Origin: an uncultured Bartonella sp.
Lineage (GTDB): Bacteria; Pseudomonadota; Alphaproteobacteria; Rhizobiales; Rhizobiaceae
Length of the DNA: 64,000 nt
Direction of reading: 5' to 3'
Assembly: GCF_946479275.1 (NCBI RefSeq)
Contig: NZ_CAMLFE010000001.1
Location: 310,001 to 374,000 of the forward strand
A program made the position numbers and the translations under genes. Numbering within the stretch: position 1 is the first letter of the stretch; each line of letters opens with the position of its first letter. Of this stretch, positions 18,891-27,798 are shown in pieces. The notes under the pieces were generated by a model that saw only the letters and a list, made by a program, of their open reading frames with translations, ran no database searches and had not been told where the DNA came from.

Positions 18891-18912
18891 GTTGTGGTAA
18901 ACTCACCACAAC
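18891..18912 (+). promoter_or_regulatory. Perfect hairpin in the rplM leader
   Basis: GTTGTGGT (18891-18898), a six-base loop, and ACCACAAC (18905-18912) form an uninterrupted 8-bp stem 57 bases before the rplM start codon. Ribosomal protein L13 is known to control its own operon through leader RNA in E. coli, so this hairpin is a candidate for such control. It could alternatively be an operator in DNA. Confidence 0.4.
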
Positions 18913-18968
18913 ATTAAGCAACAAAAAACGCCCTTGTTCAACATGGGATTTTAAAAAGGAAAGCTTCA

Positions 18969-19433
18969 ATGGCAACTTTTTCACAAAAGCCCGCTGAAGT
19001 GGCCAAGAAATGGGTCATTATTGACGCAGAAAACCTTGTTTTAGGTCGTCTTGCCACACTGGTAGCCAACCGGTTACGCGGTAAACACAAACCAACTTAT
19101 ACACCTCATGTTGATGATGGTGATAATGTTATCGTAATCAATGCCGACAAAGTCGTTTTGACTGGCAAAAAACTTCATAACAAAAAATATTACTGGCATA
19201 CCGGATATATCGGCAGCGTCAAAGAACGCACAGCCCGCCAAATTCTTGAAGGACGTTTTCCTGAAAGAGTTATCGAGAAAGCTGTTGAACGCATGATTCC
19301 GCGTGGTCCTCTTGGCCGTCGGCAGATGAAAAATTTGCGTGTCTATGCTGGAACAAAACATCCTCATGAAGCCCAGCAACCTGAAGTCATCAATGTTGGC
19401 GCACTCAACCGTAAAAATAAAAGGATTGCTTAA
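18969..19433 (+). CDS. rplM: 50S ribosomal protein L13
   Basis: L13 is an early-assembly protein of the large ribosomal subunit. The 154-residue protein has the expected [20 protein letters not shown] start and [20 protein letters not shown], followed by GHTGY-like [12 protein letters not shown] and the conserved [20 protein letters not shown] region. AAGGA lies about ten bases before the ATG. It is followed two bases later by rpsI, the standard two-gene ribosomal operon. The long leader contains a perfect hairpin. Confidence 0.98.
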   Translation: MATFSQKPAEVAKKWVIIDAENLVLGRLATLVANRLRGKHKPTYTPHVDDGDNVIVINADKVVLTGKKLHNKKYYWHTGYIGSVKERTARQILEGRFPERVIEKAVERMIPRGPLGRRQMKNLRVYAGTKHPHEAQQPEVINVGALNRKNKRIA

Positions 19434-19435
19434 TT

Positions 19436-19924
19436 ATGGCCGAGATTAGTTCTTTTTCTGAGCTTGGTGCGGCAACCGAAACGGTTGTAGCTCCTGCAGC
19501 ACCGGAAGCTCCTGTTCATGAACGTAAGCTTGACGCTCAAGGACGTTCCTATGCTACAGGTAAACGTAAAGACGCTATTGCACGCGTTTGGATAAAACCG
19601 GGTAGCGGAAAAATTGTCGTTAACGGTAAAGATTTTGACAAATATTTTGCACGCCCTGTCTTGCAGATGATTTTGCGTCAGCCGATTCTTGCTGCAAATC
19701 GCGATGGTCAGTTTGACATCATTGCTTCTGTTGCCGGTGGTGGGCTTTCTGGTCAGGCCGGTGCCGTTCGTCACGGCATTTCAAAAGCGTTAACCTATTT
19801 CGAACCTGGTCTGCGTTCGGTACTGAAAAAAGGTGGCTTCCTCACACGTGATAGCCGCGTTGTTGAACGTAAGAAATACGGTAAGGCAAAAGCCCGTCGT
19901 TCTTTCCAGTTCTCGAAACGTTGA
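19436..19924 (+). CDS. rpsI: 30S ribosomal protein S9
   Basis: S9 is a small-subunit protein whose C-terminal tail reaches the P-site tRNA. The 162-residue protein has an N-terminal extension of about 35 residues rich in alanine, glutamate and proline, usual in alphaproteobacteria, before [37 protein letters not shown] and the basic tail [10 protein letters not shown], ending in the conserved KR, complete the family pattern. It is coupled to rplM with a two-base gap, and a strong terminator follows. Confidence 0.98.
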   Translation: MAEISSFSELGAATETVVAPAAPEAPVHERKLDAQGRSYATGKRKDAIARVWIKPGSGKIVVNGKDFDKYFARPVLQMILRQPILAANRDGQFDIIASVAGGGLSGQAGAVRHGISKALTYFEPGLRSVLKKGGFLTRDSRVVERKKYGKAKARRSFQFSKR

Positions 19925-19946
19925 TTTCTATTTTGTTTTACAAAAG

Positions 19947-19972
19947 AGCCCCGTTTTTGCGGGGCTTTTTTG
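19947..19972 (+). terminator. Rho-independent terminator after rpsI
   Basis: AGCCCCG (19947-19953) pairs with CGGGGCT (19960-19966) across a six-base loop, followed by a run of T. It ends the rplM-rpsI transcript. It may also face transcription from divK on the other strand. Confidence 0.93.
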
Positions 19973-20014
19973 TTTCTTTAATCTATCGAATTAAAAAGTC
20001 GTGACGAGAGTATC

Positions 20015-20380
20015 TCATCCGAGAAATCGCTTGATCATAGCCATGAAATTAACAACCGATATCGGCTTTGACATATAATCTTCGCAACCACTTGCTCTGA
20101 TTCTTTCCTCGTCGCCCTTCATTGCAAAGGCAGTGACAGCAACGACCGGTATAGATTTCAGTTCATCGTCTGCTTTTAATTGTTTGATGACGTCAATTCC
20201 GGAAACTTCAGGTAATTGGATATCCATTAAAATAAGGCCGGGTTTGTTTTGTCGAGCCAGATCCAATGCAGCCAAACCACTGCGGGTTTCAACCGTTTCA
20301 TAACCACAGGCTTCAACAAGATCGTGGAACAATTTCATATTGAGTTCGTTATCTTCCACGATCATAACTTTTTTTGGCAT
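20015..20380 (-). CDS. divK: Single-domain response regulator DivK
   Basis: DivK is an essential cell-cycle response regulator in alphaproteobacteria that acts through DivL/PleC/DivJ-type kinases to control CtrA. The 121-residue protein is a bare receiver domain: acidic pair in [15 protein letters not shown], phosphoacceptor D53 in [13 protein letters not shown], threonine in [15 protein letters not shown] and lysine in YMSKPIS. These match DivK almost word for word. The frame is open ten codons upstream, but [11 protein letters not shown] is the conserved start. It is divergent from the DUF3572/dinB pair, a conserved Hyphomicrobiales arrangement, but pleD, the usual downstream partner, is absent here. 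Confidence 0.96.
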   Translation of the reverse strand: MPKKVMIVEDNELNMKLFHDLVEACGYETVETRSGLAALDLARQNKPGLILMDIQLPEVSGIDVIKQLKADDELKSIPVVAVTAFAMKGDEERIRASGCEDYMSKPISVVNFMAMIKRFLG

Positions 20381-20429
20381 CCTATAATCTCCGCTCTTCC
20401 AGCTTTGCAACTATAAGAGTAAACTCATT

Positions 20430-20747
20430 ATGGTTACTACTTGGCTAAATGATATGAAAAAACTGATAACCAATCGTGAAGAAGCTGAAGAATTAGCGGT
20501 CTCCGCATTATTGTTTATTGCGAACGATCCAGAGCTTATGCCACGTTTTTTAAATATCACAGGAATAAATGCTTCCGATATCCGTCAGGCGGCAGCGTCG
20601 AAAGGTTTCCTTGCCGGTGTATTGCAATTCATATTGGCACATGAACCGACGCTCATGGCTTTCTCGGAACGGTCCGGTTACCCCCCACAATCTATCGGTG
20701 AGGCTGTCAACTTTCTTCCTGGTGGAGAACAACCTATATGGCTATAA
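20430..20747 (+). CDS. DUF3572 protein
   Basis: This 105-residue protein fits the DUF3572 family, small soluble proteins of unknown function found mainly in Hyphomicrobiales next to divK and dinB. Features seen are an acidic helix with [20 protein letters not shown], the segment [11 protein letters not shown], and [14 protein letters not shown]. It has no signal peptide or catalytic motif that I recognise. The ATG at 20430 follows a weak AAGAG. Its end overlaps dinB by ten bases, so the two are probably translated together. Whether it works with DinB or with DivK is not known. Confidence 0.88.
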   Translation: MVTTWLNDMKKLITNREEAEELAVSALLFIANDPELMPRFLNITGINASDIRQAAASKGFLAGVLQFILAHEPTLMAFSERSGYPPQSIGEAVNFLPGGEQPIWL

Positions 20748-22060
20748 CCCCGTTTAATCAACCAGAATATGGTTTTTGTCGGGATTGTTTATCCATTCAG
20801 CACAAGTTCAATAAACGTTGCGAGCAATGTGGTTCACCGCGGCTTATCCGCCATCGTGAACTTTATTCTCTTACATTGGCGCATATTGATTGCGACGCAT
20901 TTTACGCTTCCGTTGAAAAGCGGGATCATCCTGAGCTGCGCAATAAACCGGTTATTGTAGGAGGCAGCAAACGCGGGGTGGTTTCTACTGCCTGTTATAT
21001 CGCGAGAATTTCGGGCGTACACTCGGCAATGCCAATGTTCAAGGCACTGGAACTTTGCCCTGATGCGATAGTCATTCCCCCCGATATTACAAAATATGCC
21101 CGCATAGGACGGGAAATCCGTCAACTTATGTTCGAATTGACGCCACTTGTCGAACCAATTTCTATAGACGAGGCGTTTCTGGATATGCGTGGTACTGAAA
21201 AACTTCATAAGGCACCGGCCTCATATACGCTTGCACGTTTTGCAAAACGTATCGAACAAGAAATCGGTGTTACTGTCTCTATCGGTTTGTCTTATTGCAA
21301 ATTTCTGGCAAAAATTGCATCCGATCTTGATAAACCACGTGGTTTTTCAATCATCGGAGAACATGAAGCACTCTCGTTTCTTGCAAAACAACCTGTAACA
21401 AAAATATGGGGTGTCGGTACTGCATTGGCGCAAAGATTATCCCATGACGGAATTAGTACAGTGGGTGAACTTCAACAGTTGGATGAAGCGCTCCTAATCA
21501 AACATTATGGGCAAATGGGGCAGCGTCTTTATCGGTTGTCACACGGAAAAGATAGTCGGCTGGTTCAACCCGAACGAGAAATGAAGAGCATATCTTCCGA
21601 AACAACCTTCATGAGCGATTTATCAAATGCCGAAGATCTGATACCGGTTTTAAGAATGTTGTCTGAAAAAGTTTCAGCACGACTGAAGACAAGTGAAATC
21701 GCCGGACAAACTGTTGTTTTGAAGTTAAAGACCAAAGATTTCAAAACGCGAACACGCAACCAAAGCCTTAATGACCCTACACAAACTGCTGACCGCATTT
21801 TTCGCGCGGGACTGCGGTTATTACAGAAGGAGCTTGATGGAACAAAATTCCGGCTACTCGGTATAGGTGTCCAACAATTATCAAAAGCTTCTCATTTTAA
21901 TGATAATGATCTTCTCGATCCATATCAGCACAAACGCGCTGTAGCCGAAACTGCGATGGATAAACTTCGTGCCAAATTCGGAAATAAATCGATTGAAACC
22001 GGTTACACATTCGGAAAAAATATTTTCCTTCACAAAACACCGGATGATAACTCCCGATAA
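20738..22060 (+). CDS. dinB: DNA polymerase IV with N-terminal zinc-ribbon
   Basis: DinB is a Y-family translesion polymerase. The 440-residue protein shows the catalytic acidic motifs [15 protein letters not shown] (D51, D53) and [11 protein letters not shown] (about 142-152), plus [25 protein letters not shown]-like [17 protein letters not shown] and the thumb VTKIWGVG. Before the palm there is a four-cysteine module, FCRDC at C14/C17 and RCEQC at C28/C31, which looks like a zinc ribbon and is typical of alphaproteobacterial DinB but absent from E. coli DinB. It overlaps the upstream DUF3572 gene by ten bases. I saw no LexA-type operator in the short divergent promoter region. Confidence 0.96.
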   Translation: MAITPFNQPEYGFCRDCLSIQHKFNKRCEQCGSPRLIRHRELYSLTLAHIDCDAFYASVEKRDHPELRNKPVIVGGSKRGVVSTACYIARISGVHSAMPMFKALELCPDAIVIPPDITKYARIGREIRQLMFELTPLVEPISIDEAFLDMRGTEKLHKAPASYTLARFAKRIEQEIGVTVSIGLSYCKFLAKIASDLDKPRGFSIIGEHEALSFLAKQPVTKIWGVGTALAQRLSHDGISTVGELQQLDEALLIKHYGQMGQRLYRLSHGKDSRLVQPEREMKSISSETTFMSDLSNAEDLIPVLRMLSEKVSARLKTSEIAGQTVVLKLKTKDFKTRTRNQSLNDPTQTADRIFRAGLRLLQKELDGTKFRLLGIGVQQLSKASHFNDNDLLDPYQHKRAVAETAMDKLRAKFGNKSIETGYTFGKNIFLHKTPDDNSR

Positions 22061-22139
22061 AACAGAAATATTGTTATTTTCGAATAGTTTAAAGTTCCAA
22101 AATCACGCCCGAAAGGAAAAACCATGTCGGTTTTACTGG

Positions 22140-22358
22140 CTAAAATTCCATCTTTTCCACTTGTTTACCCTTAATGCCTAAATAGCGTTTATCTATATCT
22201 AAATAATGGAACCCACCGAGACTATCGGCTTTATTGAACTTTTGATTATAAAGAGGCGCTTCTTCCGGCTTCAATTGTATAAGCACAACTTTATTTTCAA
22301 TCAAAAGGCCAAAACGGAATATAGCTGAAAAATTCAATATGCTGTTCTCGTGCAGCAA
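22140..22358 (-). pseudogene. Short open frame after sufT, possible gene remnant
   Basis: A 72-codon frame from a TTG at 22358 lies where sufA is found in related suf operons. The translation includes FRFGLLIENKVVLIQLKPEE and YLDIDKRYLGIKGKQVEKMEF. It has no resemblance to the HesB/IscA fold: there is no GCG or CxC cysteine motif. It has a plausible protein-like composition but no ribosome-binding site and a rare start. It could be the remnant of an unrelated gene or noncoding. The rest of the 320-base spacer (22061-22379) holds nothing recognisable. Confidence 0.2.
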
Positions 22359-22379
22359 TTATTATCAAGCCAAAAGTGG

Positions 22380-22784
22380 TTAATACCAGCCAAGCGCAAT
22401 CTGGGCTTCTTCGGACATTCTATCCGGCGTCCAAGGTGGATCAAATGTCATATTGACCTCGACATGCGAAACGCCCTCTACCGCGCCCACTGCATTTTCA
22501 ACCCAGCTCGGCATATCGCCTGCGACCGGACATCCCGGCGCGGTCAACGTCATATCTATTTTTACAGTGCGATCATCCTCAATATCGATCTTGTACACTA
22601 GCCCCAGCTCGTAAATATCTGCCGGAATTTCGGGGTCGAAGACCGTTTTCAAAGCATTGATGATATCGTCCGTCATACGATCAAGTTCGGCAGGTGGAAT
22701 CGTTGAAGTGTTTGCTGCAACAACATGATCGCCCCAATCACCTACCGGCTCGGCAGTATGAATTTTGTTGTCGGAATCACTCAT
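22380..22784 (-). CDS. sufT: SufT/SufX, DUF59 (MIP18-like) Fe-S assembly protein
   Basis: SufT proteins carry a DUF59 domain and help mature Fe-S proteins; their genes sit at the end of suf operons. The 134-residue protein has the DUF59 pattern ALKTVFDPEIPADIYELGLV, then MTLTAPGCPVAGDMPSW with the conserved cysteine, and VEVNMTFDPPWTPDRMSEEA. The ATG at 22784 overlaps the sufS stop in ATGAGTGA and has AGGAGG seven bases upstream, a very strong site, so translation is coupled. It is the last clear gene of the operon; the expected sufA does not follow. Confidence 0.95.
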   Translation of the reverse strand: MSDSDNKIHTAEPVGDWGDHVVAANTSTIPPAELDRMTDDIINALKTVFDPEIPADIYELGLVYKIDIEDDRTVKIDMTLTAPGCPVAGDMPSWVENAVGAVEGVSHVEVNMTFDPPWTPDRMSEEAQIALGWY

Positions 22785-24021
22785 TGAAAAACCTCCTTGC
22801 CTTTTCCAAAGCTTCGGCAAGCTGATCGACATCATCGCGATCATTATACATTGCAAAAGATGCACGACATGTTGATGTTACATGAAAGCGATTAAGGAGC
22901 GGTTGGGCACAATGCGTTCCTGCTCTCACGGCTACTCCCTGACGGTCAATATACATTGAGACATCGTGGGGATGAATTCCTTCGAGTTGGAACGAGATGA
23001 TGCCACCTTTATTAGGAGCACGCCCGAAAATGCGCAACGAATTGATCGCCCCGAGCCGTTCATGAGCATAGGCCGTCAGTGCTTTCTCGTGAGCCTCAAG
23101 AGCTTTACGATCTTTCGACATAATATATTCGAGAGCAACACCCATTCCGATAGCCTGCACAATTGGCGGAGTTCCTGCTTCAAAGCGATGAGGCGGTTCG
23201 TTATAAGTGATCTTGTCAACACTCACGTCTTCAATCATCTCGCCACCGCCCTGAAACGGGTGCATCTCTTGCAGTCGATCTTTTTTGCCGTAAAGAACAC
23301 CGATACCTGTTGGCCCGTAAAGCTTGTGTCCAGTCATTACATACCAGTCGCAATCGAGGTCTTGCACATCGACGGTCAAGTGAACGGATCCTTGAGCCCC
23401 GTCGATCAAAACCGGAATATTCCGCTCATGAGCAGCCTTTATCATCTCTTTGATCGGTGGCACTGTGCCAAGGGTGTTAGACATGTGGGTGACTGCTACA
23501 AGTCTCGTCTTTTCAGTCAGCGCCTTTTCAAAATCCTCCAAATGGAGAACTCCATCGTCGTCAACCGGCACGAAAACAAGCTTTACGCCCTTAACTTCGC
23601 GAATAAAATGCCAAGGAACGATATTGGAATGATGTTCCATAATCGTCAAAACAATTTCGTCACCTTCCGAAAAACGCGGCATTCCATATCCATATGCAAC
23701 AGTATTGATGGCTTCAGTCGCGTTTTTGGTAAAGACAATTTCATCATGGGATGAAGCATTCATGAATTTACGAACGCTTTCTCTGGCTTTTTCATAAAGC
23801 TCGGTTGCAGTGTTCGACAAAAAATGAAGGCCGCGATGAACATTGGCATAGCTTGTCCGATAGACCTCGTCCATAGCCTCCAGTACCTGCCTCGGCTTTT
23901 GAGCCGAAGCAGCATTATCAAGATAAGCAAGACGTTTACCGTAGATTTTCCGATCAAGAATCGGAAAATCACACCGTATTTGATTGATATCAAAAGACGA
24001 AGACGTTTGGTCTGTCATCAT
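22777..24021 (-). CDS. sufS: Cysteine desulfurase SufS (class II)
   Basis: SufS removes sulfur from cysteine using pyridoxal phosphate and supplies it for Fe-S cluster assembly. The 414-residue protein matches the class II (SufS/CsdA) type: YLDNAASAQKP, HRGLHFLSN, MEHHSNIVPW, PLP lysine K233 in MTGHKLYGPTGIGVLYG and the persulfide cysteine C371 in VRAGTHCAQPLL. The short RAGxHCA loop separates it from the IscS/NifS type. Two ATG codons stand in tandem at the start; the second (24018) is better spaced from AAGGA. It lies nine bases after sufD and overlaps sufT by eight bases. No sufE gene is present in the window. Confidence 0.97.
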   Translation of the reverse strand: MMTDQTSSSFDINQIRCDFPILDRKIYGKRLAYLDNAASAQKPRQVLEAMDEVYRTSYANVHRGLHFLSNTATELYEKARESVRKFMNASSHDEIVFTKNATEAINTVAYGYGMPRFSEGDEIVLTIMEHHSNIVPWHFIREVKGVKLVFVPVDDDGVLHLEDFEKALTEKTRLVAVTHMSNTLGTVPPIKEMIKAAHERNIPVLIDGAQGSVHLTVDVQDLDCDWYVMTGHKLYGPTGIGVLYGKKDRLQEMHPFQGGGEMIEDVSVDKITYNEPPHRFEAGTPPIVQAIGMGVALEYIMSKDRKALEAHEKALTAYAHERLGAINSLRIFGRAPNKGGIISFQLEGIHPHDVSMYIDRQGVAVRAGTHCAQPLLNRFHVTSTCRASFAMYNDRDDVDQLAEALEKARRFFNE

Positions 24022-24030
24022 TATTCCTTC

Positions 24031-25311
24031 TTAAAGGTGCTTTTCCAACCATTGATCAATGAGAGCAACAATGATGTCTTTCATTTGATCGTTTTCCACG
24101 TCATCAATCAATTGGGAGACAAAAGCCTTTACCAGCAAACCACGAGCAACAGATTCTTCGATACCGCGTGCCATCAGATAAAAGAGTTGTTCGTGATCGA
24201 TCTCCGCAACCGTGGAACCGTGTCCGCAAGCAACATCATCGGCAAAAATTTCAAGCTCGGGTTTCGAATCGAATTCTGCGTCATCCGACAATATAAGACT
24301 GTTGCACGTCATCCGGGCATCCGTTTTCTGGGCTTCTCTGGAAACCTTGATCATGCCCTGAAACGCACCTCTTGCCTTATCAGCTACGACATTGCGGACA
24401 ATTTCGGTCGAAACAGTATCTTCGCCAATGTGACGGACAAACATTGTAACGTCGCTATGACTGGCGCCTGCAAGGAGATTGATCGTCCTCAATTGGAAGT
24501 TCCCTCCCTCGCCCGGCATCTCGATGTCTATTTCCTGCCGGTTCAACTCACTTGCGATATTAACGATGTAAAGGGTCAGTTTTGCTTTCTTATCAAGATT
24601 TGCGAGAAACTTGGAAAACTGCGTCGCATCGAAACCACGATCACGAATGATAATCCAGGTTACATCTGCGCCCTCGCCTATTTTGAGGTCTTGCACGGAA
24701 GTTACAAATGTGGACTTTTCTCCACCCAATTGTCTTTCAATGAACGTAACAGAACTATTGTTTCCTACTTTAATTTGGGAATAGGCATGCGCTTGACCAC
24801 TGGGACTGATCATTTGCAATTCAATCGGATCAGGAATTTTCGCGCCGTCAGCTACTTCGAGAAGCCAACCATCACTAACAAAAGCGGTATTGATCTGGTC
24901 AACAAAATCATCGTCTGAAATATCCGGCTTCAGGGTGAAGTGCTCGTTAGCAAGTTCATCGGCCACGCGTTTTGCCGTGATCGATTGCACTTGTGGAGCA
25001 TCAAGTGTTTTGCCGTTGAATATGGCATATACAGAGCCCTTAGGTAGAAGCGGGTCGCAAGATAATCCGTCACCTTCATCACTGAAGTTCGGAACTGTCT
25101 TCAACAAGGTACGCAAATCCGTATAATGCCAATATTCGCGTTTTCTGGAAGGAATGCCCACACGTTTGAACTGCTCGACTATGCTATCACGCGTTGACAT
25201 GACCTCGCTATTTCCAGGAAAATCACCCAGTTTTTGACCAAAAATATCAACTATTGCCTGTTCTGCAGCGGTCATCTCCGGTTTTTTATCGACTTTGGAG
25301 GTTTCACTCAT
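24031..25311 (-). CDS. sufD: Fe-S cluster scaffold subunit SufD
   Basis: SufD pairs with SufB and the ATPase SufC to form the SufBC2D scaffold on which Fe-S clusters are built. The 426-residue protein shows the SufB/SufD beta-helix core and the C-terminal signature QKTDARMTCNSLILSDDAEF, SKPELEIFADDVACGHGSTV, then LFYLMARGIEESVARGLLV. The histidine in CGHGSTV is the residue implicated in cluster assembly in E. coli SufD. The frame is open 43 codons upstream, but the ATG at 25311 overlaps the sufC stop as ATGAGTGA with GGAGG just before, so it is the real start. Confidence 0.96.
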   Translation of the reverse strand: MSETSKVDKKPEMTAAEQAIVDIFGQKLGDFPGNSEVMSTRDSIVEQFKRVGIPSRKREYWHYTDLRTLLKTVPNFSDEGDGLSCDPLLPKGSVYAIFNGKTLDAPQVQSITAKRVADELANEHFTLKPDISDDDFVDQINTAFVSDGWLLEVADGAKIPDPIELQMISPSGQAHAYSQIKVGNNSSVTFIERQLGGEKSTFVTSVQDLKIGEGADVTWIIIRDRGFDATQFSKFLANLDKKAKLTLYIVNIASELNRQEIDIEMPGEGGNFQLRTINLLAGASHSDVTMFVRHIGEDTVSTEIVRNVVADKARGAFQGMIKVSREAQKTDARMTCNSLILSDDAEFDSKPELEIFADDVACGHGSTVAEIDHEQLFYLMARGIEESVARGLLVKAFVSQLIDDVENDQMKDIIVALIDQWLEKHL

Positions 25312-26077
25312 GTTCTTCCTCCGCTTCTGCCTTGTCGATAATGTCGGCATAACCCGTTTGTTCGAGCTGCATCGCCAATGTCTTATCGCCAGTCTTGATG
25401 ATTTTACCTTTATAGAGAACGTGCACAGTATCCGGCACAATATAGTCCAGAAGTCTTTGATAGTGGGTTATGACCATGAACGAACGATCCGGAGAACGCA
25501 AAGCATTAACGCCGTTTGCCACAATTTTCAATGCATCAATATCAAGGCCTGAATCTGTCTCGTCAAGAATACAAAGTTTGGGCTCCAGCAACAGCATCTG
25601 GAGTATTTCTGCGCGCTTTTTTTCACCACCCGAAAAACCGACATTGAGCGGACGCTTGAGCATGCTCATATCCATCTCGAGTTCAGCAACGCCCGCTTTT
25701 ACTTTTTTCAAGAATTCGGGCACTTTCAATTCTTCTTCACCGCGAGCTTTTCTCTGGCAATTCATTGCGACTTTCAAAAATTCCATTGTCGCAACACCCG
25801 GTATTTCCATTGGATATTGGAAAGCCAAAAACACACCGGTTGCCGCGCGTTCTGCCGGATCCATATCAAGAAGCGACTTTCCGTTAAAGATCACTTCTCC
25901 GTCCGTCACCTCATAATCGTCACGGCCGGCAAGAATATATGAAAGCGTTGATTTACCGGAACCATTCGGTCCCATAATTGCTGCAACTTCGCCATCGTGG
26001 ATTGTCAAATCCAGACCATGAAGAATCTCTGTCTTGGTTTCGGCTATACGTGCATGGAGATTTTTAATTTCTAACAT
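25304..26077 (-). CDS. sufC: Fe-S assembly ATPase SufC
   Basis: SufC is the ABC-type ATPase of the SufBCD complex; it works in the cytoplasm and is not a transporter. The 257-residue protein has Walker A GPNGSGKST (residues 36-44), the Q-loop in VFLAFQYPMEIPGV, the signature NVGFSGGEKKRAEILQ and Walker B CILDETDSGLDIDAL, followed by the H-loop VITHYQRLL. The FQYPxEIPG sequence is specific to SufC. It lies 58 bases after sufB and overlaps sufD by eight bases. Confidence 0.98.
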   Translation of the reverse strand: MLEIKNLHARIAETKTEILHGLDLTIHDGEVAAIMGPNGSGKSTLSYILAGRDDYEVTDGEVIFNGKSLLDMDPAERAATGVFLAFQYPMEIPGVATMEFLKVAMNCQRKARGEEELKVPEFLKKVKAGVAELEMDMSMLKRPLNVGFSGGEKKRAEILQMLLLEPKLCILDETDSGLDIDALKIVANGVNALRSPDRSFMVITHYQRLLDYIVPDTVHVLYKGKIIKTGDKTLAMQLEQTGYADIIDKAEAEEEHE

Positions 26078-26135
26078 TTTTAAATCCTATTTTGCGGACA
26101 CTGATAAGGCCCCCAACAAAAAACAACAGCTTCAG

Positions 26136-27647
26136 TTAGCCGACACTACCTTCAAGACTGATACCGATAAGCTTTTGCGCTTCAACAGCAAATTCCATCG
26201 GTAATTCCTGAATAACTTCTTTGACAAAGCCATTTACAATAAGAGCAATCGCTTCTTCTTCCGGAATGCCCCGCTGCATAACGTAAAACAATTGATCTTC
26301 GGAAATCTTTGACGTAGTGGCCTCGTGCTCGAATTTTGCCGTCGCGTTTTTCGCTTCAATGTAAGGTGCTGTGTGGGCACCACAATTATTGCCGATCAAC
26401 AGGCTGTCACATTGGGTGAAATTACGGGCATTAGCCGCTTTGCGATGGGCCGAGATTTGTCCACGATAAGTGTTATTGGAAAATCCTGCTGAAATGCCTT
26501 TGGAAATAACACGGCTTGATGTGTTTTTTCCAAGATGGATCATCTTTGTTCCTGAATCGATCTGCTGGTGTCCATTGGAAACTGCAATGGAATAGAATTC
26601 ACCGCGCGTATTATCCCCCCGTAACAGACATGAAGGATATTTCCAGGTTATCGCCGAGCCAGTTTCAACCTGTGTCCAGGAAATTTTTGAATTGTCACCG
26701 CGACAATCACCACGCTTAGTAACGAAATTGAAAATCCCGCCTTTGCCGTCTTTATCACCCGGATACCAGTTCTGGACGGTTGAATATTTTATTTCTGCAT
26801 CTTTCTGGGCAATGAGTTCGACAACCGCTGCATGCAGCTGGTTCTCGTCGCGTTGCGGCGCTGTACAACCTTCTAGATAGGATACATAGGCGCCTTCATC
26901 GGCGATAATCAATGTGCGTTCGAATTGACCAGTATTGCGTTCGTTAATACGAAAATAAGTCGATAGCTCCATCGGACAATGAACGCCTTTGGGAACATAA
27001 ATAAAGGACCCATCGGTAAAGACTGCCGCATTGAGTGCTGCATAAAAATTATCGCCGGCAGGAACTACCGAGCCGAGATACTGCTTTATCAGATCGGGAT
27101 GCTCACGTATTGCTTCCGATATCGAGCAGAATATAACGCCCGAGCGTATCAACTCTTTTTTGAACGTCGTTACGACAGAAACGGAATCAAACACTGCATC
27201 AACCGCAACGCGACCCGAGGCATAGACGTTATCGTCCAATTTTGAAGGTTCTGCCTGCTTTCTTACACCCGCGAGAATTTCTTGTTCTTTTAATGGGATC
27301 CCGAGTTTCTCGTAAGTATTGAGCAATGCGGGATCAACTTCGTCAAGCGACTTCGGAGCATTTTGACTTTTAGGTGCCGAATAATATGAAATAGACTGAA
27401 AATCTATCTTTGGGATTTCCAGCCTTGCCCAGTGGGGCTCTTCCATCGTCAGCCAATGATGGAATGCTTTGAGCCGCAATTCCAACATCCATTCCGGCTC
27501 TTGCTTTTTTGCTGAGATCAAACGGATAATATCATCGTTAAGCCCTAGCGGGGCCTTATCCGCCTCGATTTTGGTTTCAAAACCATATTTATACTGGTCA
27601 ACGTCAATTTCACGGACCTGACTTATAGTTTCCTGCACTGCAGGCAT
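26136..27647 (-). CDS. sufB: Fe-S cluster scaffold subunit SufB
   Basis: SufB is the main scaffold protein of the SUF system, receiving sulfur and iron to build clusters with SufC and SufD. The 503-residue protein has the family signatures [48 protein letters not shown] and [20 protein letters not shown]. The C-terminal part reads [20 protein letters not shown] then [20 protein letters not shown]. An AGGAGGGAG site precedes the ATG by about six bases. It is separated from the upstream cysteine desulfurase gene by 172 bases containing a promoter and candidate iron-responsive sites, so it can be transcribed independently. Confidence 0.98.
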   Translation of the reverse strand: MPAVQETISQVREIDVDQYKYGFETKIEADKAPLGLNDDIIRLISAKKQEPEWMLELRLKAFHHWLTMEEPHWARLEIPKIDFQSISYYSAPKSQNAPKSLDEVDPALLNTYEKLGIPLKEQEILAGVRKQAEPSKLDDNVYASGRVAVDAVFDSVSVVTTFKKELIRSGVIFCSISEAIREHPDLIKQYLGSVVPAGDNFYAALNAAVFTDGSFIYVPKGVHCPMELSTYFRINERNTGQFERTLIIADEGAYVSYLEGCTAPQRDENQLHAAVVELIAQKDAEIKYSTVQNWYPGDKDGKGGIFNFVTKRGDCRGDNSKISWTQVETGSAITWKYPSCLLRGDNTRGEFYSIAVSNGHQQIDSGTKMIHLGKNTSSRVISKGISAGFSNNTYRGQISAHRKAANARNFTQCDSLLIGNNCGAHTAPYIEAKNATAKFEHEATTSKISEDQLFYVMQRGIPEEEAIALIVNGFVKEVIQELPMEFAVEAQKLIGISLEGSVG

Positions 27648-27688
27648 GGGCGTCTCCCTCCTGGCCGGGTCAAAAACCGGCAGTTACG

Positions 27689-27726
27689 ATTATACCAAAA
27701 TAAGCATAACCTGATTTAGGGTTTCA
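27689..27726 (-). promoter_or_regulatory. Candidate sufB promoter with overlapping RirA-type operator
   Basis: On the minus strand a perfect TATAAT (27689-27694) lies 42 bases before the sufB start. The position 17 bases further upstream, where a -35 element would sit (27712-27717), is poor in consensus but is covered by TGA-N9-TCA (27712-27726), the pattern reported for RirA iron-responsive operators in rhizobia. RirA represses suf operons when iron is plentiful. The operator motif is short and could be chance; its exact placement on the promoter is what makes it notable. Confidence 0.4.
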
Positions 27727-27781
27727 GTCGCCGGACTTCAATGAAAAACATGATAAATCTAGTCAAGCTTATTTGACTTTG

Positions 27782-27798
27782 TTTAAAACAGTTCTAAA
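27782..27798. promoter_or_regulatory. Candidate Irr box (iron control element)
   Basis: TTTAAAAC-A-GTTCTAAA is a 17-bp palindrome with a single mismatch between its 8-base arms and closely resembles the Irr-binding iron control element of Hyphomicrobiales. It lies 134 bases before the sufB start and 21 bases past the end of the upstream cysteine desulfurase gene. Irr senses haem and iron status, so it would add a second input to suf control. Confidence 0.45.

Larger units (their letters stand above)
17547..18968. other. 1.4-kb noncoding spacer between divergent metY and rplM
   Basis: This is the longest gene-free stretch in the window. It contains tandem inverted repeats near metY (17681-17732), an 11-bp perfect inverted repeat (17792-17841), a 6-bp GGCCGT/ACGGCC hairpin near 18579-18597, and the rplM leader hairpin (18891-18912). 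The two longest open frames (about 70 codons each, near 18100-18310 and 18640-18860) start with rare codons, lack ribosome-binding sites and have no family features, so I do not call them. It may contain decayed genes or an unannotated RNA. Confidence 0.6.
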
